Origin: Neurospora intermedia
Lineage: Eukaryota > Ascomycota > Sordariomycetes > Sordariales > Sordariaceae
Assembly: GCA_037102815.1 (NCBI GenBank)
Contig: BTPP01000001.1
Span: 4,117,001-4,181,000 of the forward strand
Length of the DNA stretch: 64,000 nt
Direction: 5' to 3'
Shown here: positions 35,318-48,377 of the stretch, piece by piece
Layout: every line of letters begins with the position of its first letter
How positions within the stretch are numbered: position 1 is the stretch's first letter
Program-made: the position numbers and the translations under genes
The notes under the pieces: generated by a model
Told to the model about the DNA's origin: nothing
Database searches by the model: none
What the model saw: the letters and a program-made list of their open reading frames with translations, nothing else

Positions 35318-38300
35318 GAAAAGAGATGGCGCAAGGGAAATAAAAATGATGGGGCCCGCTCCCCGTCCAAGGCCCAGTGAGTAAGCACTGAGTGGCTAGT
35401 TGCCAGGTGCCAATCAGGGCAGCCAGAAGAGGGCCACGACCGAGGACTGAGCGCCGGCTTGAAGATACCCGACCCCCTGTTCGCCGGTTGGAGGCATTAC
35501 TAAACAAAGGCCAAGGGGTCTGTTTTTTTTCCCCTTCTCGGTTTGGGGGGTGAAAGTAAGCGCGCGACAAGGAAAAGAGAACTTGACGGGACCACAAGAG
35601 AATCCCAAAAAGAATTCCGTCAAGGCGAGAATAGAAGGGGCTTCAGTTTTGGCAGCTCGGAACGCTATCTTTGGGGCTAGGAAAGAAACCGCACAAAACT
35701 CGGTTGGTGGGAGGGAAAAGTGGATGGTGGATGGGATGGATACCCGTCAGAAAGGTGTGAAATGGGCCGGCATTTTGCGCACTGTCAACCCCGTGGAGGC
35801 TGCAGACTTAGAAAATGGTTCTTGTGTCGAGACAGCCAAACAGGAGGCTCCAAGAAACAACCACCGACCGGGATCTGAGTGGGACACACTCCACGGTAGT
35901 ACCAGCAAGCACAGTCTCAAGCTGAAAGACTGAACTGTACCTCGAAGTATGTATTGACTTCGGTGTTATTTCCCATCTATTGCAGTGATTCTTCCATCTC
36001 GACAAACGGGATCAACTTGCCTAACAGGCCGGATAAACTGGGTAATTCCATAGGTTACCTAATCTTGTCTCTTTCCCTTTTCATCTGGATATATTCTTGA
36101 AGTGTTTTGTCTCAGCTCAAAGCTAGCCATGTGCTGTCGGCTTTAGAATGTGTACACTACGGCAGTGCATGAATGGAGTAATTTGTCGACTTTGGAATGG
36201 ATTCGGCCTGCCTGAAGACTGCTTGGGTCAGCATACCTCTGCGCACACAGTCGAGGATTGATGTCTGACGAGTATATGATGGAAGGCTTCCAGGAAGTCC
36301 CGAGAGCATGGCTCTTGTGATGAATCCTCCCAAAACCCGACAGCAGTTAAGTTTGGTTCTTCGTCTTTGTTTTTTGCGACAACAAGAGGATGCTGGTATG
36401 TACATCTGCAATCGCAAACCGGCAGCGCATATTGATTGAGACATTTGCGTTCCAAACCGTTGAGGTGGGCAAAATGTCTCTCAAGTCGTGGGTGAACAGG
36501 GATATGCCTTGGAAGTCAACCAGGGCACACAATTGCGGTAGGTCTGCCATGGCAGGCGTGTCGTTATTTTGCCAATTGCCCGACCTGTCTTTCCTAGGTA
36601 AATTGTTGGAAACTGTTTCATACTTTGTTTACGCTGCATCGTTCTTTACATCTTTGAGTTCCACCACAGGCATTGATCATAAGAAAAGCCGCAAGAGATG
36701 GGAGATGTCGGCCGATGGCTCCTAACTAGGTGGTAAATGTTCCGAGTTACAATGTTGGCACTTTTTTTCCCATTTGGGCAGAAATAAACCCCCCCAAAAA
36801 AAACCTGGTCAGAGCTCGTAAATTCTCAGTGCATAGAAGTGCCTCTACAGGTAGGTTTCATCTTTCGTTCGAACTTCTCGTTCCTTTCCAGGCTTTTTGA
36901 CATAGAAAGCTGCAAAGAATCTTGCATGTACGATTTTGGATCCAGCAAATCACTCAAATAAGGCCCCTTTGTGGTCGAAACAGAGCAGACGTCTGCTGTC
37001 GAGGAAAGCGGTTGGAGGGTCGTGGTTTTTGCACGGTTCCGGGTTTTGGGATGCACAAACATTGTCAGGACCTGGATACATGTACCGAGTCCCCCTAACT
37101 CCGGTGATGCTCCCCAACCGGCGACACGGATCTGAGCATGGGGCAATCTTTTCAACACGGTGCTTTGAGGTATCAGATCCACCGTACACGAGCTTCAGGC
37201 GCTCAAGTTGCATCGTGCGCTTGCAGACCAGAACGGAAAACACGCAACCTCGCCCACGACAAAAATTGATGACACCCGAATACCACCACTCAAAACACTA
37301 AAGTCAACCAAATACATCGCACATCAACGAACTTGAATATTTTCAATGCTCAATGATCACCCGGTTCTGGTCATGGTTCTGGCGTTAAAGCCGCCCAGCT
37401 TCTCGCTGGATGCCGGGTCAAAATATGAACTCCGTCGGGTGTTATCAATCTTGTCCCGGAGCGCGAGCCAGCCCAAAGCCTTCAGCGGGACCCCTGTGTG
37501 CTTGACTCGCCCGACGGCAGAATGATTGCCATATGCTTCTTGATGGTTTCAACCGACACACGACCGCCGGGAGCAGATTGCTAGCAACTTTTGTGCCTCT
37601 TCCACAAAACACCACACCCACTTACGGGTGCCCGTTGTGAGGACAATCCCCTTCACTCATCACTGTGTGAAGCATGTATACATATCTCCGGGACGAAGTT
37701 GTAGTTCGCAGTTTTGGGTTACAAAGCCGGTCACATGGACAGCAATGATGGACATTGTGGGAAGTAGTCTCGACCTTTTTGAACAAAGAAACGATCACGA
37801 TATAGCCGCTCGCGTGTCAACAGCCAGTGGTCTCGAATCACTGATAATCAGGAACCCTAACCTCACCGCTCTGGGCCCCGTCTCATGGCTTGCATGGACG
37901 ACGGCTACCACACCACACGGTATGTCGCGGAGTGAGCAGGACGAGAAGGTTTGAAAAAGTGGGACATCGGTGGCAAACTGCTTTCACCTTTTGCCCAATC
38001 ACCGACCTCCGTCGCATCTCTATCATTCCCACCCTTCAAGTTCACAACCACAAACATTTATGCCGTCCGCTTTCTTCCTCACGAGGCCCTGTCGGTGCTG
38101 TAGGTTGCTCCCGGACACCCCAAACTTGTCACGCGAAAGGGGACATTGCGTCAGACGCTAGACTGGCGCGCAATCTCTTTCCAACATTATTGTGTTTTTT
38201 TTTAGGGCTCGCATTTTTGACAACTTATCTCTTATTTACGGCCCTCCCCATTCTCTCTCTTGCCGCTCCTTATTTTCCAAGCCAACCCAGCACGCCCTGT

Positions 38301-38598
38301 TTCGTTTGCCCACGCTTGTTGTCTTGTCAGGCCAGATCAGGACGATTCGGATTCACAGTGCGCTCAAGACACCTCGACAAAGCAGCCAACTAACGTCCAA
38401 TGCTTCACAAACTATACACTCTGATAGTACGCTGCAGCACGTCTCATGTACTCAATTAGCGATCGTCAGAAGCATTCCATTCTGTGCTCGATCGGTCGAT
38501 TTCACCGTGCCCTATTCCAGTACGTAGGCGTTCATTGTCAGATTTCCAGCAAGAGGAACAGGGGTGGCGCTGGTTTCGTCCGACTTCATTGGCATCAA

Positions 38599-38606
38599 TG
38601 ACGTAA
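38599..38606 (+). promoter_or_regulatory. CRE/M26-like site, far upstream of atf-1
   Basis: TGACGTAA preceded by A, so it contains ATGACGT, the core known from fission yeast Atf1-Pcr1 binding. It is 3.6 kb from the atf-1 start, and function is uncertain. Confidence 0.3.
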
Positions 38607-41340
38607 CGGTGGGCGACACAAAATGATGATGGAATTCAGTTGGTGAGTGGTCTTAGAAAAACTGAATGAGGTCGGCCTTCTTAGCCGGCGAATTCGCACG
38701 GTGTTGAAAAGTTCCCAATTCTTTACCACTGCTTTGCAACTCTCCAACTCCAATTCCTTCTGCCAGCAACAACAACCACGACAACAACTGAACAACAACT
38801 GGCCTAGGCAAGCTGCCAGTTGCCGTGATCCCCGTTCTGTCTCTCTTCGCCTCGCCGTCGCCTATTCGCCAGGCTGAAATCCAAGTTTGGACGGATGAAC
38901 AGATCCGTCGCGCGGCTCTGGGAAAATATACTATGAATATCATCACCAAAGTGGACTCGGGTGCTCCATACAGACGGGAGGTCCGCAGTTGTTATCGGAT
39001 TTTGGCGCGGTCATCGGGAAATTTCGCGCCCTGCGCTGTTCGTAAGCAGCCAGCCCTGTGGAATAGCATTCATTCCCGTACCGTTCACGGTTGGGTCATT
39101 ATTGGGGGGGGGATGAAACTGATTTGGGTGTAGTGCTCTGCTCAGTTCAGTCAACCATACAGTCTGGCAGTCAACCCCTTTTTTTTCCATTTTTTTTCTT
39201 TTTTTTTCATCCCCTACATACCGCAGTAGGTACTCTGGCTTTCGCGTACCCCCGTGACTACGCAGTATAACCCGTTAGGTTAGACCCCCTGTCCCCCCTA
39301 TGACGCACTTGCATACCTCTACTTAGGTAGTGTAGAAATTGGGCATGCACGCTTGCACTGCATGGACGCACCAAGGGGCGCCACTTGGCCCGCGCGACCA
39401 CGACTTTGGAGCAAAGAGGCTTCCACAAGACACTCCATTGGCTTCTTGTCTTCACTTTGTTTCCTGCGTCCCACAAGGCCAGCACTGGCGCACAACCGCA
39501 AGACCAAACGCTCCCAAGAACATGAACACACAAGACGCCCATCCACGATTTCTTGACAGATCTTGACTCTTGCTTTGTCGCGCCGTTACTGAACGAGCCT
39601 CCTCTCGAATAATTGGTCATTTATCATGGCCTCTGCTTGGTGATTGGAAAGATCTGGATCCCGCACCGTGGCGTCTCCTTGCTGCTCGCCTCTGGCGATG
39701 AAGGATTGGTCAACAGCTCTTGGAAAATTACTGGTTCAGGGTCGTGTACACGAACCAACGGGTCGACAACTTCGAGAGCAGTACGACAAGTACGCCGAGC
39801 CGGTACTGAAGATTCACCATGATCAACCCCTGGAATAGTGTACACTAAGTCCCCGGGCGAATCAGCTTCCCATTTCGAACCACCTTCTCTGATAGCACCT
39901 AAAACTAACTCCAACAACCACAGCCACACAGTAGGAAATAGAGACGCCAACACGAAATGGGAAAAAAAAAACAGTGGGAGAAATGCCTTCTTTGGGCATA
40001 AGCCTCCGAAGTCGACCTTTTGGGCGGTCACGGTAGTTATGGGAATCCAGACACACACAACCCGAGCAGCCCTTCTTCTCATCATCTTCCAGCCTTGAGG
40101 GTTGCAGCGCTTGGTAGAGGGTGCCGATTTCGTCATCTTCTCCGCCCTCTGTCCGGTGCGGGGATGGACGCGCCGCTGGAGACGGAGGCCGGCTCCCCGA
40201 TGTTGGCACCGTGCCGTACCGTATAGTGAAGTCACCGACCGAGAGTGCGGGGGAAGGGGAAAAGGGGAAATCCAGCCGCACAAACAATAGTGCTCTGCAG
40301 GTGCTGTTGGCCGCTGTCGATCTCTCCATCTTCCCTCGGCTTCCGTTTCATGCCCCAGAAGCGCAAGACTAAACTGCAGCACAAAGGTTGGAAGCCTACC
40401 ACGAGCTCATGATGGACATGCAGAGGCTCTTTGGCTTGTTGACGCCAAATCGCATCGTTGACGGCAGTATCATTCTGCGATTTCGTTGCGAGCGTTCTCG
40501 CGTCTGAGCGACGGTTGAACTTCACTAACTACTTGCCATAGCCGCACAAACAAATGATAGCGGTCAAAATGGCGCCAAAGACCTTTTGAGGTAACACGAG
40601 CACGAAGCCAACGAACTTGCGGCAGGCCGTTCGTGGCCCTGCCGAAAGTTGAAAGCTCCTGGCAGTCAACTCGAGGTCGTTGCTTTCGGAGATGCTGGGA
40701 GATAACATCAAACATCACATTCAAGACAGTGTGAGGCAGCAAGCTGAGGCCCGCCGTCGTCAATCAAAGAAGGCCGTTCGAGACTAAAGACCACTTGCCG
40801 TTAGAGGTAATCATTAGGGCTGAACATTTTGCTGCAGGTCTCGGTGGTGACGGGTTGATCCTAGCGGTTACGCCCCATAGCCGAATTTCTTGGAGTTCCA
40901 AAGCACTCTGCTCCTGGGTGTTGTACCTACTAATCTCCATTTTTGGCAACGTCAGGCATACCATTTACCCATTGTCTGTCGTAGCTTGTGTTGTCACAAA
41001 CGGATTTCGTAGGTCCAAGTACGTTTCGATCGCAGCCATAGAGATGAGAAGAGATCATTGACATTTCTTGATCACTTAACCTCTAGTGCTATACCACCTG
41101 TACTAAGGCAAGAACACTAACCCAGCTCATCGTTCACAACGTACTTGGCCTATTGGCCTCACTGACCATGTCCATTAGGATAGAGCTTCAAAAGTCCACG
41201 ACAGGGCTCCGAGCGCCTTCCTCAAAACCGATGACTTTCAAGCCATCCATGATTTGATCATTTTGACCAACCAGAACAACTAGCATCATTCATGAACTGC
41301 TTCAAATCTATGGTGGACTCCAAGCACTTTGGAAAGAACT

Positions 41341-42641
41341 TCACAAGCTGCTCGCAACCGCCTGTGAAGATGGCTTCACCCGGAACCCATGCCTAGGCGC
41401 ATGCACCCTCACGCCCTTCTCATTCTCAATCACCACCTCCCTGGAATCCAGCATCACCAACCGTCCAACATCCCTATGAGCCGGCGCCGACCCGCTGTCC
41501 GTCGGCCACACCTCCACCAACATCCCCTTCTTCAGGCCATGGAACTGCACAATCGCCTCTCCGGCCTCCACCTCCTTCTTTTCTGAATCCTCATTCCACC
41601 CCGCGCCCAAGATCAAATCCCGTGCCTTATCCCCCTTGACCGTTGCGACCTTGCTGCTGTTACCATCTCCCTTCACCTGAGCAACTGTCTGTGTGGGTGT
41701 GGGGGTAGTCGTCTCCCCAACAGCCACCCGAAACCTCTCAACCCACTTCCACACTCTCGGGAACTTGTCCTCGTTAAACTGCTCCTTGGGCAACGCCCCG
41801 GGTAAACTCATGACCCAGTGCAGCACAAACACAGCTTCGATATCCGCCAGCCCTGGCTTGTTGTTGTCAGTGTCAGTAGTGTTCTTCAAAATCCAATCCC
41901 GCCCGTCCGCTAGCACCGTCGTCTCCAGCATGTGGCAGTAATCCCTGAGGTCCGCGAGCGCCTCGGGACCCAAGGCTGCCATCTCCTCCCTTGAAAACTT
42001 GGGGTTGCCCCCTCCTCCTCCTCCCGCGACGAACTCGGCGCGATCAGCCAAAAATTGGGGGTCGCGCAGCAAGGGGTTATCGAGAGAAAACAAAAGCTGC
42101 GCGGCCCGGCTGAAGAGACCGCCGTCGATGGAGTAGTGCGAGAGTAAGTTCTGGAGGGCGAGGGCGTCGGTGCCGGGGGCGGCGGAGAGCTTGGGGGGGT
42201 TCAAAAAGGAGGAAGGAAGATCGAGATCCTCGAGCTTGGAGAGGATCAGGCGTGTGTCGAGGTAGACGTCCCGGCCGATGGAGAGGAGGGGGATGCGGCG
42301 GTACTTGATGCCCAGGAGGGAGGAGAGGTCGGGGCGGGGGAGGATCATTGGTTGGAGCTGTGGTAGTGTGTGAGTAAGTAAGTAAGTAAGTGGATGTGTG
42401 TGTGATGTGAGAGTGAGAGTGATATGGCAAGGCAATAGGAGTACGTAGACTTGGGAGTTTCGCGACTTTACATCCGCTGGTGATGGAATGGAACTGAACT
42501 TACGCATTGGGTGTACGGAATGCCACGTAGGTGAAGGTACCAGACTATCCGTTTGGCATAGGGCGAGAACGGGTAGTGATATAGGATAATGGGCGGTGGT
42601 TGTTGCTGCGAACCGGAAGTTGACGACGACGACGACGACAT
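41341..42641 (-). CDS. Glutathione S-transferase-like protein with extra C-terminal module
   Basis: Two exons, 42641-42504 and 42357-41341, give 384 residues. The N-terminus IILYHYPFSPYAKRIVWYLH, after a Ser/Gln-rich lead, is a GST thioredoxin-fold start. It is followed by PYTQCLQP and by RIPLLSIGRDVYLDTRLILSKLE, which fits the glutathione-binding half. The helical half contains GRDWILKNTTDTDNNKPGLADIEAVFVLHWV. The last 110 or so residues, from about 275, are not GST-like: they are strand-rich, with GLKKGMLVEVWPTDSG and GRLVMLDSREVVIENEKGVRVH. Activity is unproven; such fungal proteins may not be true transferases. The intron contains an AAGT microsatellite. A second methionine (MILPRPDL) would lose the thioredoxin start, so I reject it. 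Confidence 0.85.
42374..42391. repeat. (AAGT)n microsatellite in the GST-like gene intron
   Basis: Four to five AAGT/AGTA copies within the single intron, close to its 3' splice site on the minus strand. Confidence 0.85.
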
Positions 42642-44351
42642 GATTACGGAGTGTAAGTGTGTGTGTGGTCTGTCAGTCTATCTTTCAAAGAAAGGATGAG
42701 TGAGAAGTGTTGTGAGTTGTCGTGGAATGACACGTCTATCGTTAACCAACCGGTTAAGCAGCTTAAGTACTATCCAGACTAATCTCTAACCGAAGTCGTT
42801 GTTGTTGTTACTGTTGTTGCGCCGTCTTTGATGATGGACTTATACCGCCTTGTCGTCACGGGATACTTTGTACCTGGATGGCGGAGACTTTTTCGTACCT
42901 CGGCTCGCAACCTACCGCGGGGCAGTAACTCTCCCCAGCCCATGTTTCGTTTCAAAAAGTCCACTCGCTTCTTTGGTTCGATCAGCGAACCTGTGGATTG
43001 GTCATTGAAATCGAACGACTGTGGGGTCTTGAAAATTGGTATGAGCTATTCAATCATCAGTGCGCGGCCCAGAGAATTTGCCAAAGTAATTGTTGTGATG
43101 CTGAGGGTTTGGTGTTGTGGTGTGCTCAGGCGATTGGAGTAGTAGCCTCAACTGTAAGCGAAGCTGAAATACTCCAAGTTCGTCCATCGCCAGAACTTTG
43201 AACATGCCTATGAACTTCTGTAACTTAGGTAAGTATCATCAACTAGGTCGTGTCTGTATTCAGCTACTCAGAAAAGCTTCAATGCTGCAACGGAAGTGGA
43301 AGTTTTCCAAGAGTCATCTGAGCAAGAGCGTCTTCAAGTTGTTTTTACTGCAGTCTGTCACAATCGCTCCTGCCTCCCAGGACGGCCAGTCTTGACGCCG
43401 ACCACGCTACTATGGTGGCATTCCTAAGAAAAAAAAGAGAAGAACAAAGGAGAAGAAGAATCAATATACGGTTGTTGACGCAGGAGCAGTTCCCATCATA
43501 GTTTACATCCATCAACACCAATCATCATCCATCCTCCTCAATCATGTCACAGCTTGGCGTATGCTGCATCTAGTCATCTACAGTCACTCTCAAACGATGT
43601 GAGATTCCGTGCACAACGGCCACCTATCAACCTAGACACGCGAACAAACTTGAAGTTCTTGGAGCATGCCAATGGCATGGCATGGTAACAGTAGGATGCC
43701 GTTTTTTTTGTGTCGCTTCTCGTGAGCCGCATTCTGCGCGCGCAGATATCCGGCTGTGTATGTACTTGTGGTGTAGTGTGGTGTGGAGCGTAGACACTCA
43801 ATGAGCTGGACATCCTTGAATACACCGTTCAAGCCGTTTGACTCACAAGTCAAGAAGCATCTTCTTAAAAAGTTCTGACTGGAGTACTAATGTACTTGCA
43901 AGCGGTGGTGGTGTTTGTGCTGGCGTGGTGGGTGGAGAGGAGATGTATGAGGTGGTGGAGCGGATGTTTGGGGTTGGATTACTTGGATGCTTTCTTTTCG
44001 TACTTGTTGATACTTTGTTGTCAGAAAAGCTCATTGGGAAATGACCAAAGTTTGTTACATGTAGCACCTGGTCTACCGTCAAAATCTGGAGGATATAGTA
44101 ACTTAAAGTCCGAGACATGGATCGAAGGGACACTTGAAAAAGGAATTGGAAAATCATCATATATCGGCATTCGATAAATCACTTGGATCCATCCATAGAA
44201 GCTCGCTCTATATGATAATGGAAGGTTGTCGGTGCCTAACCTTGCTTTCACCACATCCCCTGATTTCGCCATCTCCAAGCGCAGAACCGCACTCCATAAT
44301 GCGTTGGTCGGCGATTTGTTCGTGTTCGGCTGTCCATCATCTGCCAACACT
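42642..44351. other. Intergenic, GST-like gene upstream region
   Basis: Between the GST-like gene start and the agmatinase 3' end. Somewhat A/T-richer than its neighbours, with a (GT)n stretch at the left end. No open frame above about 115 codons and none with a domain. Confidence 0.6.
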
Positions 44352-45907
44352 TTAAAGATCGTGCGGCGCACTGGTTACGCTGAGCGGTCCTCTCTTAACC
44401 ATGATACTCATGATCTCATACAACGCATCGGCTGCCGCCATGGTCGTGTGCTCGGCGTTGGTATCGTAGGCAGGCTAAAGGTGAAAGAACCGGTCAATGA
44501 GTCTTCGAAACAATAGGAGACAACTGGAAGAGGGGAACTTACTGCAACCTCAACAATATCAGCAGCAATGATATTGATTCCCTCCAGCCCTCTCAAAATC
44601 GTCCTAAGCTCTCGAGTCGACCACCCGCCAGTCTCAGGGGTACCTGTAGCTGGCGCAACTGCCGTACACAACGTTCAGTTATTAGCTTCACTTCCCACAA
44701 TTAAACAGACCAGACTAGTAAAGAGGAATAGGCAGAAAAAGATGAAAAAAGAGAACTCACAAGCAGGATCCAACGTGTCGATATCCAAGCTCAAATAAAC
44801 CGGCTTCTCCGTACCCACCCTCTCCCTAATCTTCTTGATGATTCCCTCCGTCCCAATCGTATCGATCTCCCTCGCCTCCACAATTTCAAACCCGCAATAC
44901 CCATCATTCTCATAATCGCTTGGGCCACTGAGTGTCGTCCGGATCCCCGCATGGATATTACTATCATTTCTTAACAGTCCCTCCTGCGCCGCATGGTAGA
45001 AATAAGTCCCGTGATTCACCGACGCGACTTCCGAAGGAGACCCTCCAAACACTTTGGGTCGCCAGCTGTCGAGGTGGCTGTCGAAGTGGATGACGGAAAC
45101 GGGGCCGTAGGACCGGTTGATGGACCGTAAAAGGGGGAGCGTGATGGTGTGGTCGCCTCCCAAGGTGATCACGCGTGGGAGGGTTTTGCCCTGGAGGGAA
45201 GGACCGGGCAAAGCGGAATCGGTGGTGGGTTTGCGGGAAAGGATGGAGTGGTGGCCTCGTTCGATTTGCGAGAGGGCGAAGGTGTTGTCATACGAGGTCA
45301 CGGGGATGTCGCCGCAGTCGATGATGGTGGCCCAGCTGTTAAAGGGGTTGGTGGCTAGGGGGACGTTGTAGCCGCCGCTGTGAAGGGAGGGAGAGGGAAG
45401 GTCAGTGTCTATTGCATATGGTGATGTGGTTTAGTTGTAGGAAGGGGGCGGCGTACTAGAGGTTTAGTCGACGAGACCCTTGACGGATTCCCGATGGACC
45501 GAAGCGAGCGCCAGGTCTATACGAAGTGCCGGTGTCGAAGGGGGCGCCTTTACGAAGACGGTTAGTTGCCATAGTGTGTCTTGGGTCTAGATCTGGGGCT
45601 GGTTACTCACCAATGAAAGCTATGTCGTAGTTGATATCTTTGCTGGCTAGACATGGTAGGTATGGGAGACGGCCAAAGGTCGAGATGCCAGAGAAGACGG
45701 AGTCTGCCTGTTGAGAGAGCATCAGTCTCAACTTCTAAACATCGCTGTGTTTTGTTCGAGTGCGAAGCATACCTGAGTGCCTCCATCCCCCGGCAACGTG
45801 TTGTACCACAATCCTTGATGAGGACCAGCGACGACCTTCTGATCATGGTCACCATGTGCTGCCGCAACAGCAGCAAGGCAAGAGATGATGAAGGCTGGGC
45901 GCAACAT
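44352..45907 (-). CDS. Secreted agmatinase/arginase-family ureohydrolase
   Basis: Ureohydrolases cleave guanidino compounds such as agmatine to urea and an amine with two Mn ions. Six exons (45907-45773, 45707-45611, 45547-45457, 45377-44761, 44658-44543, 44474-44352) give 392 residues. All six metal ligands are present: His184 in GGDHT, Asp207, His209 and Asp211 in FDSHLDSW, and Asp306 and Asp308 in [31 protein letters not shown] near 79-99 is the conserved early block. Residues 1-17 form a clear signal peptide, so the enzyme is probably secreted or vacuolar, unlike cytosolic arginase. Fungal genomes carry several such copies; agmatinase is the closest name, but guanidinobutyrase or a related activity is possible. 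The third signature is split by intron 4 and restored by splicing. Confidence 0.9.
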
Positions 45908-48340
45908 TTTGTGCGAGTTTGCTGATGATGAGTCCTAACGACAGACGAGAGGCAAGTGGCAGTCTTGAGGTCTGAAAGGGGGTTGGCACCATGAGCTTTT
46001 ATCGAAATTTCCCGCAGTGTCTCGATGGAAGCCCTCTATCGCCATAGATTGGGTCAAGCAGCATGGTAGATCCCGTTCCTCTCTGCAGCAGCGAGACATC
46101 GCGTAGAACTATGTCTTGTTTGCATTATCCACCATCCAGAGCTTCACTTATCTCGAATGGGAGGTTCGCGCTCGACGTCTCGTTATTGATAGGGTAGCTT
46201 GTCGATCGTCCAACGGGAAAACATGTCCAAGTCCGTTCATGCGATCGAGCTTGTTGCGGGAGATCAAGGCGTACAATGCGATGCACATGTTCTTGTTATG
46301 TAAAACACAACTCGAGGATGAGGAAGCAGAGTCGTCGTAAGTGGGAGGGACGTGATACGCAATAGATAAGAGCCAGATGTATTGAGATACTGGGCCAATT
46401 GCAAGCTCGTCGTCGACGAGCATAGGTAGGTCACTCCCACGCCGACATGCGAGTTCATTGGTATCATTGATGGAAATCTCGGGATGAGGTGCAGCAGTCA
46501 CCGATCGTAGATATTCCAAGTCAAAATCTCGTGGAACGGCATGATGGATGACGAGATATCCAGTCGTAGGCTGAGCTTTAGCATCGTAGCTGCGTCTTGA
46601 TGACTGCGGGGTTGAGATAAGGGCAAGAAGCTATCTACCGGAGATGCGAGTTCCCGTTGATTTGGTTCCTCCCTCATCTTTGGAGATATGTGAATCGAAG
46701 GACCTCTGCAATTCTGCAGGAGATGTCATTTCATGTCCATTTTGGGCATACTTGGATAGAGTGAGATAGTGTGCTAACAGAACAGGCGGGATCTTGATAC
46801 TTTGGCAGTTAATGTTGCTAACACTTTTACTGAGATCTTGGTACTGTGTTTCATCGTCTTATCGCAACCACAGCGCCAGAACATGGAACCCTCGATCGCC
46901 ACAATCGCAGAACCGGCATTTTATGAAAGATGTTATCAATGTGTTTGAAGCTTTGGAGAGCACTCATTGTCAAAAGCATATTACACTACGCGTTTCATGT
47001 TGCTACTAACAAATCATGACTGGCAGGATTTTTTATATTTGACTGGCCAAGTTCGCTGACGAGGAGACATTGGGCGCTCGCCATGCCCTATCTCGAGGCC
47101 ATCGACACGTTCAAGCAGACTGCACCGATCTGATGTGGCGCGAGCCAGATAGGCCTTGTTAACGGCGTCTGGATCATGACTGTTTAAACTCCAGGCGATG
47201 TCTAAAAGTCGAACGGCGACCAACAAAAGCAGAGACGTTAACAACATCAGATCATGCGTCTTACACAGGTAACGACACAATCCGATATGAGCACTCGAGA
47301 GCGGGTGTAGCAGCACACATTTTCAAGTGTCATGGTGCCACTTGACACTAGACGACACCGGGAGAAGGCGGCAAGAAGTTTCGGGGAAGCTGAGATCCAA
47401 GCCAAGGGCTGACAGAGCTGAGATGGTGTCGTGGTGTCGTTGGCGTTGGTGTGTCTGTGCAATGTCGTGCAGGTGTACCATGAGAATGGGACAGCGAAGG
47501 AGGAGGGTGTCGGATGGGATGAACCGAAGAACCACGGAGCCACGATTGTTTCCCAGCCAGCCATCAGGAGGACCCATTTCTTTTCGAACTGGTGACATTC
47601 GACATCTCGTGAGCTCGTAGCGGGAGCAATGGGAAATGGTTGTGAGATGAGGTGCTGCTGATGGATTGGAGGTTGGCTAGGTTGTAGTGTAGCTGGGACT
47701 TGGAGGGCAACCCAAACAAACGGCGTCACCACTCTGCCAACACCTCCACCGGGCTCGGGCCCTTCCTTGATTATTTACCCCACCTCAGCCCACCTTCATG
47801 TCACTCGTCTTTTGTTGACCTCTCGGAGCTTCTTCCTTTGCAACACCAGTCCAGGAAATCCTCAGCAGCAGCAGCATCTGAACGGAGTCGAACATGGGAG
47901 TTGATATCTCATTCGTTGCCCATGATCTGCATCATCTCTACACTACGCGTGCAGGTGGGTGTCTGAGGGAGGACTGTGCCAGCTGAAGACGCAGTCATTG
48001 TCTCACTAGACTGGAGCACTGGGAGGGCTCTGAGAGGTATGTATGGCTTCCAGCGCCGTTTTGATGGTTGTTGTCGATGCCGCTGTCGCCGCGGTTTGCC
48101 TTGGTCGTCGCGATCATGGCATGGTAAAAGATGGAAAACCGGCAGGTCGGGTATCGATGTAAGGTGCTCCGCCCCGGTCTGGACCTTTGTTCCGGGGGGC
48201 TGTTCACCTTGGCCGGGACATGGTCGGGCTCATTGCGTCTCACGGCATCGAATCGAATCGGTCGCCATGAGCCTCCTGATTGCTTAGGTACCTAGCCTGC
48301 AAGGCAACCCGACGGTCTGGCCGATGGGCAGCTGGGTTCT

Positions 48341-48377
48341 GGTTTTGGTTTTGGTTTTAGTTTTGGGTTTGGGTTTG
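48341..48377. repeat. GGTTTT/GGGTTT tandem tract
   Basis: Three GGTTTT-type units followed by GGGTTT units on the plus strand. It is a short simple-sequence tract and not a telomere of this group of fungi, which use TTAGGG. Confidence 0.85.

Larger units (their letters stand above)
34989..41340. other. 6.3-kb gene-free region upstream of atf-1
   Basis: On the minus strand this is all upstream of atf-1; at its far end is the 3' end of the GST-like gene. It holds two CRE-like sites near 35299-35317, another at 38599-38606, T-rich tracts near 39179-39210, and TAGGTA motifs near 39225 and 39321. The longest open frame (252 codons, minus, 39624-40382) has no domain and is overlapped by several frames. 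I call no gene. Confidence 0.55.

Noticed and set aside
39624-40382. 252-codon minus-strand frame in the atf-1 upstream region
   Set aside because: No domain, several overlapping frames on both strands, and composition like the surrounding intergenic DNA.
44675-45301. Agmatinase as a single 208-codon frame
   Set aside because: This is only the central exon; flanking exons in phase supply the signal peptide, the early conserved block and the end.
48341-48377. Telomere-like repeat
   Set aside because: The units are GGTTTT and GGGTTT, not the TTAGGG of these fungi, and the tract is short and internal.
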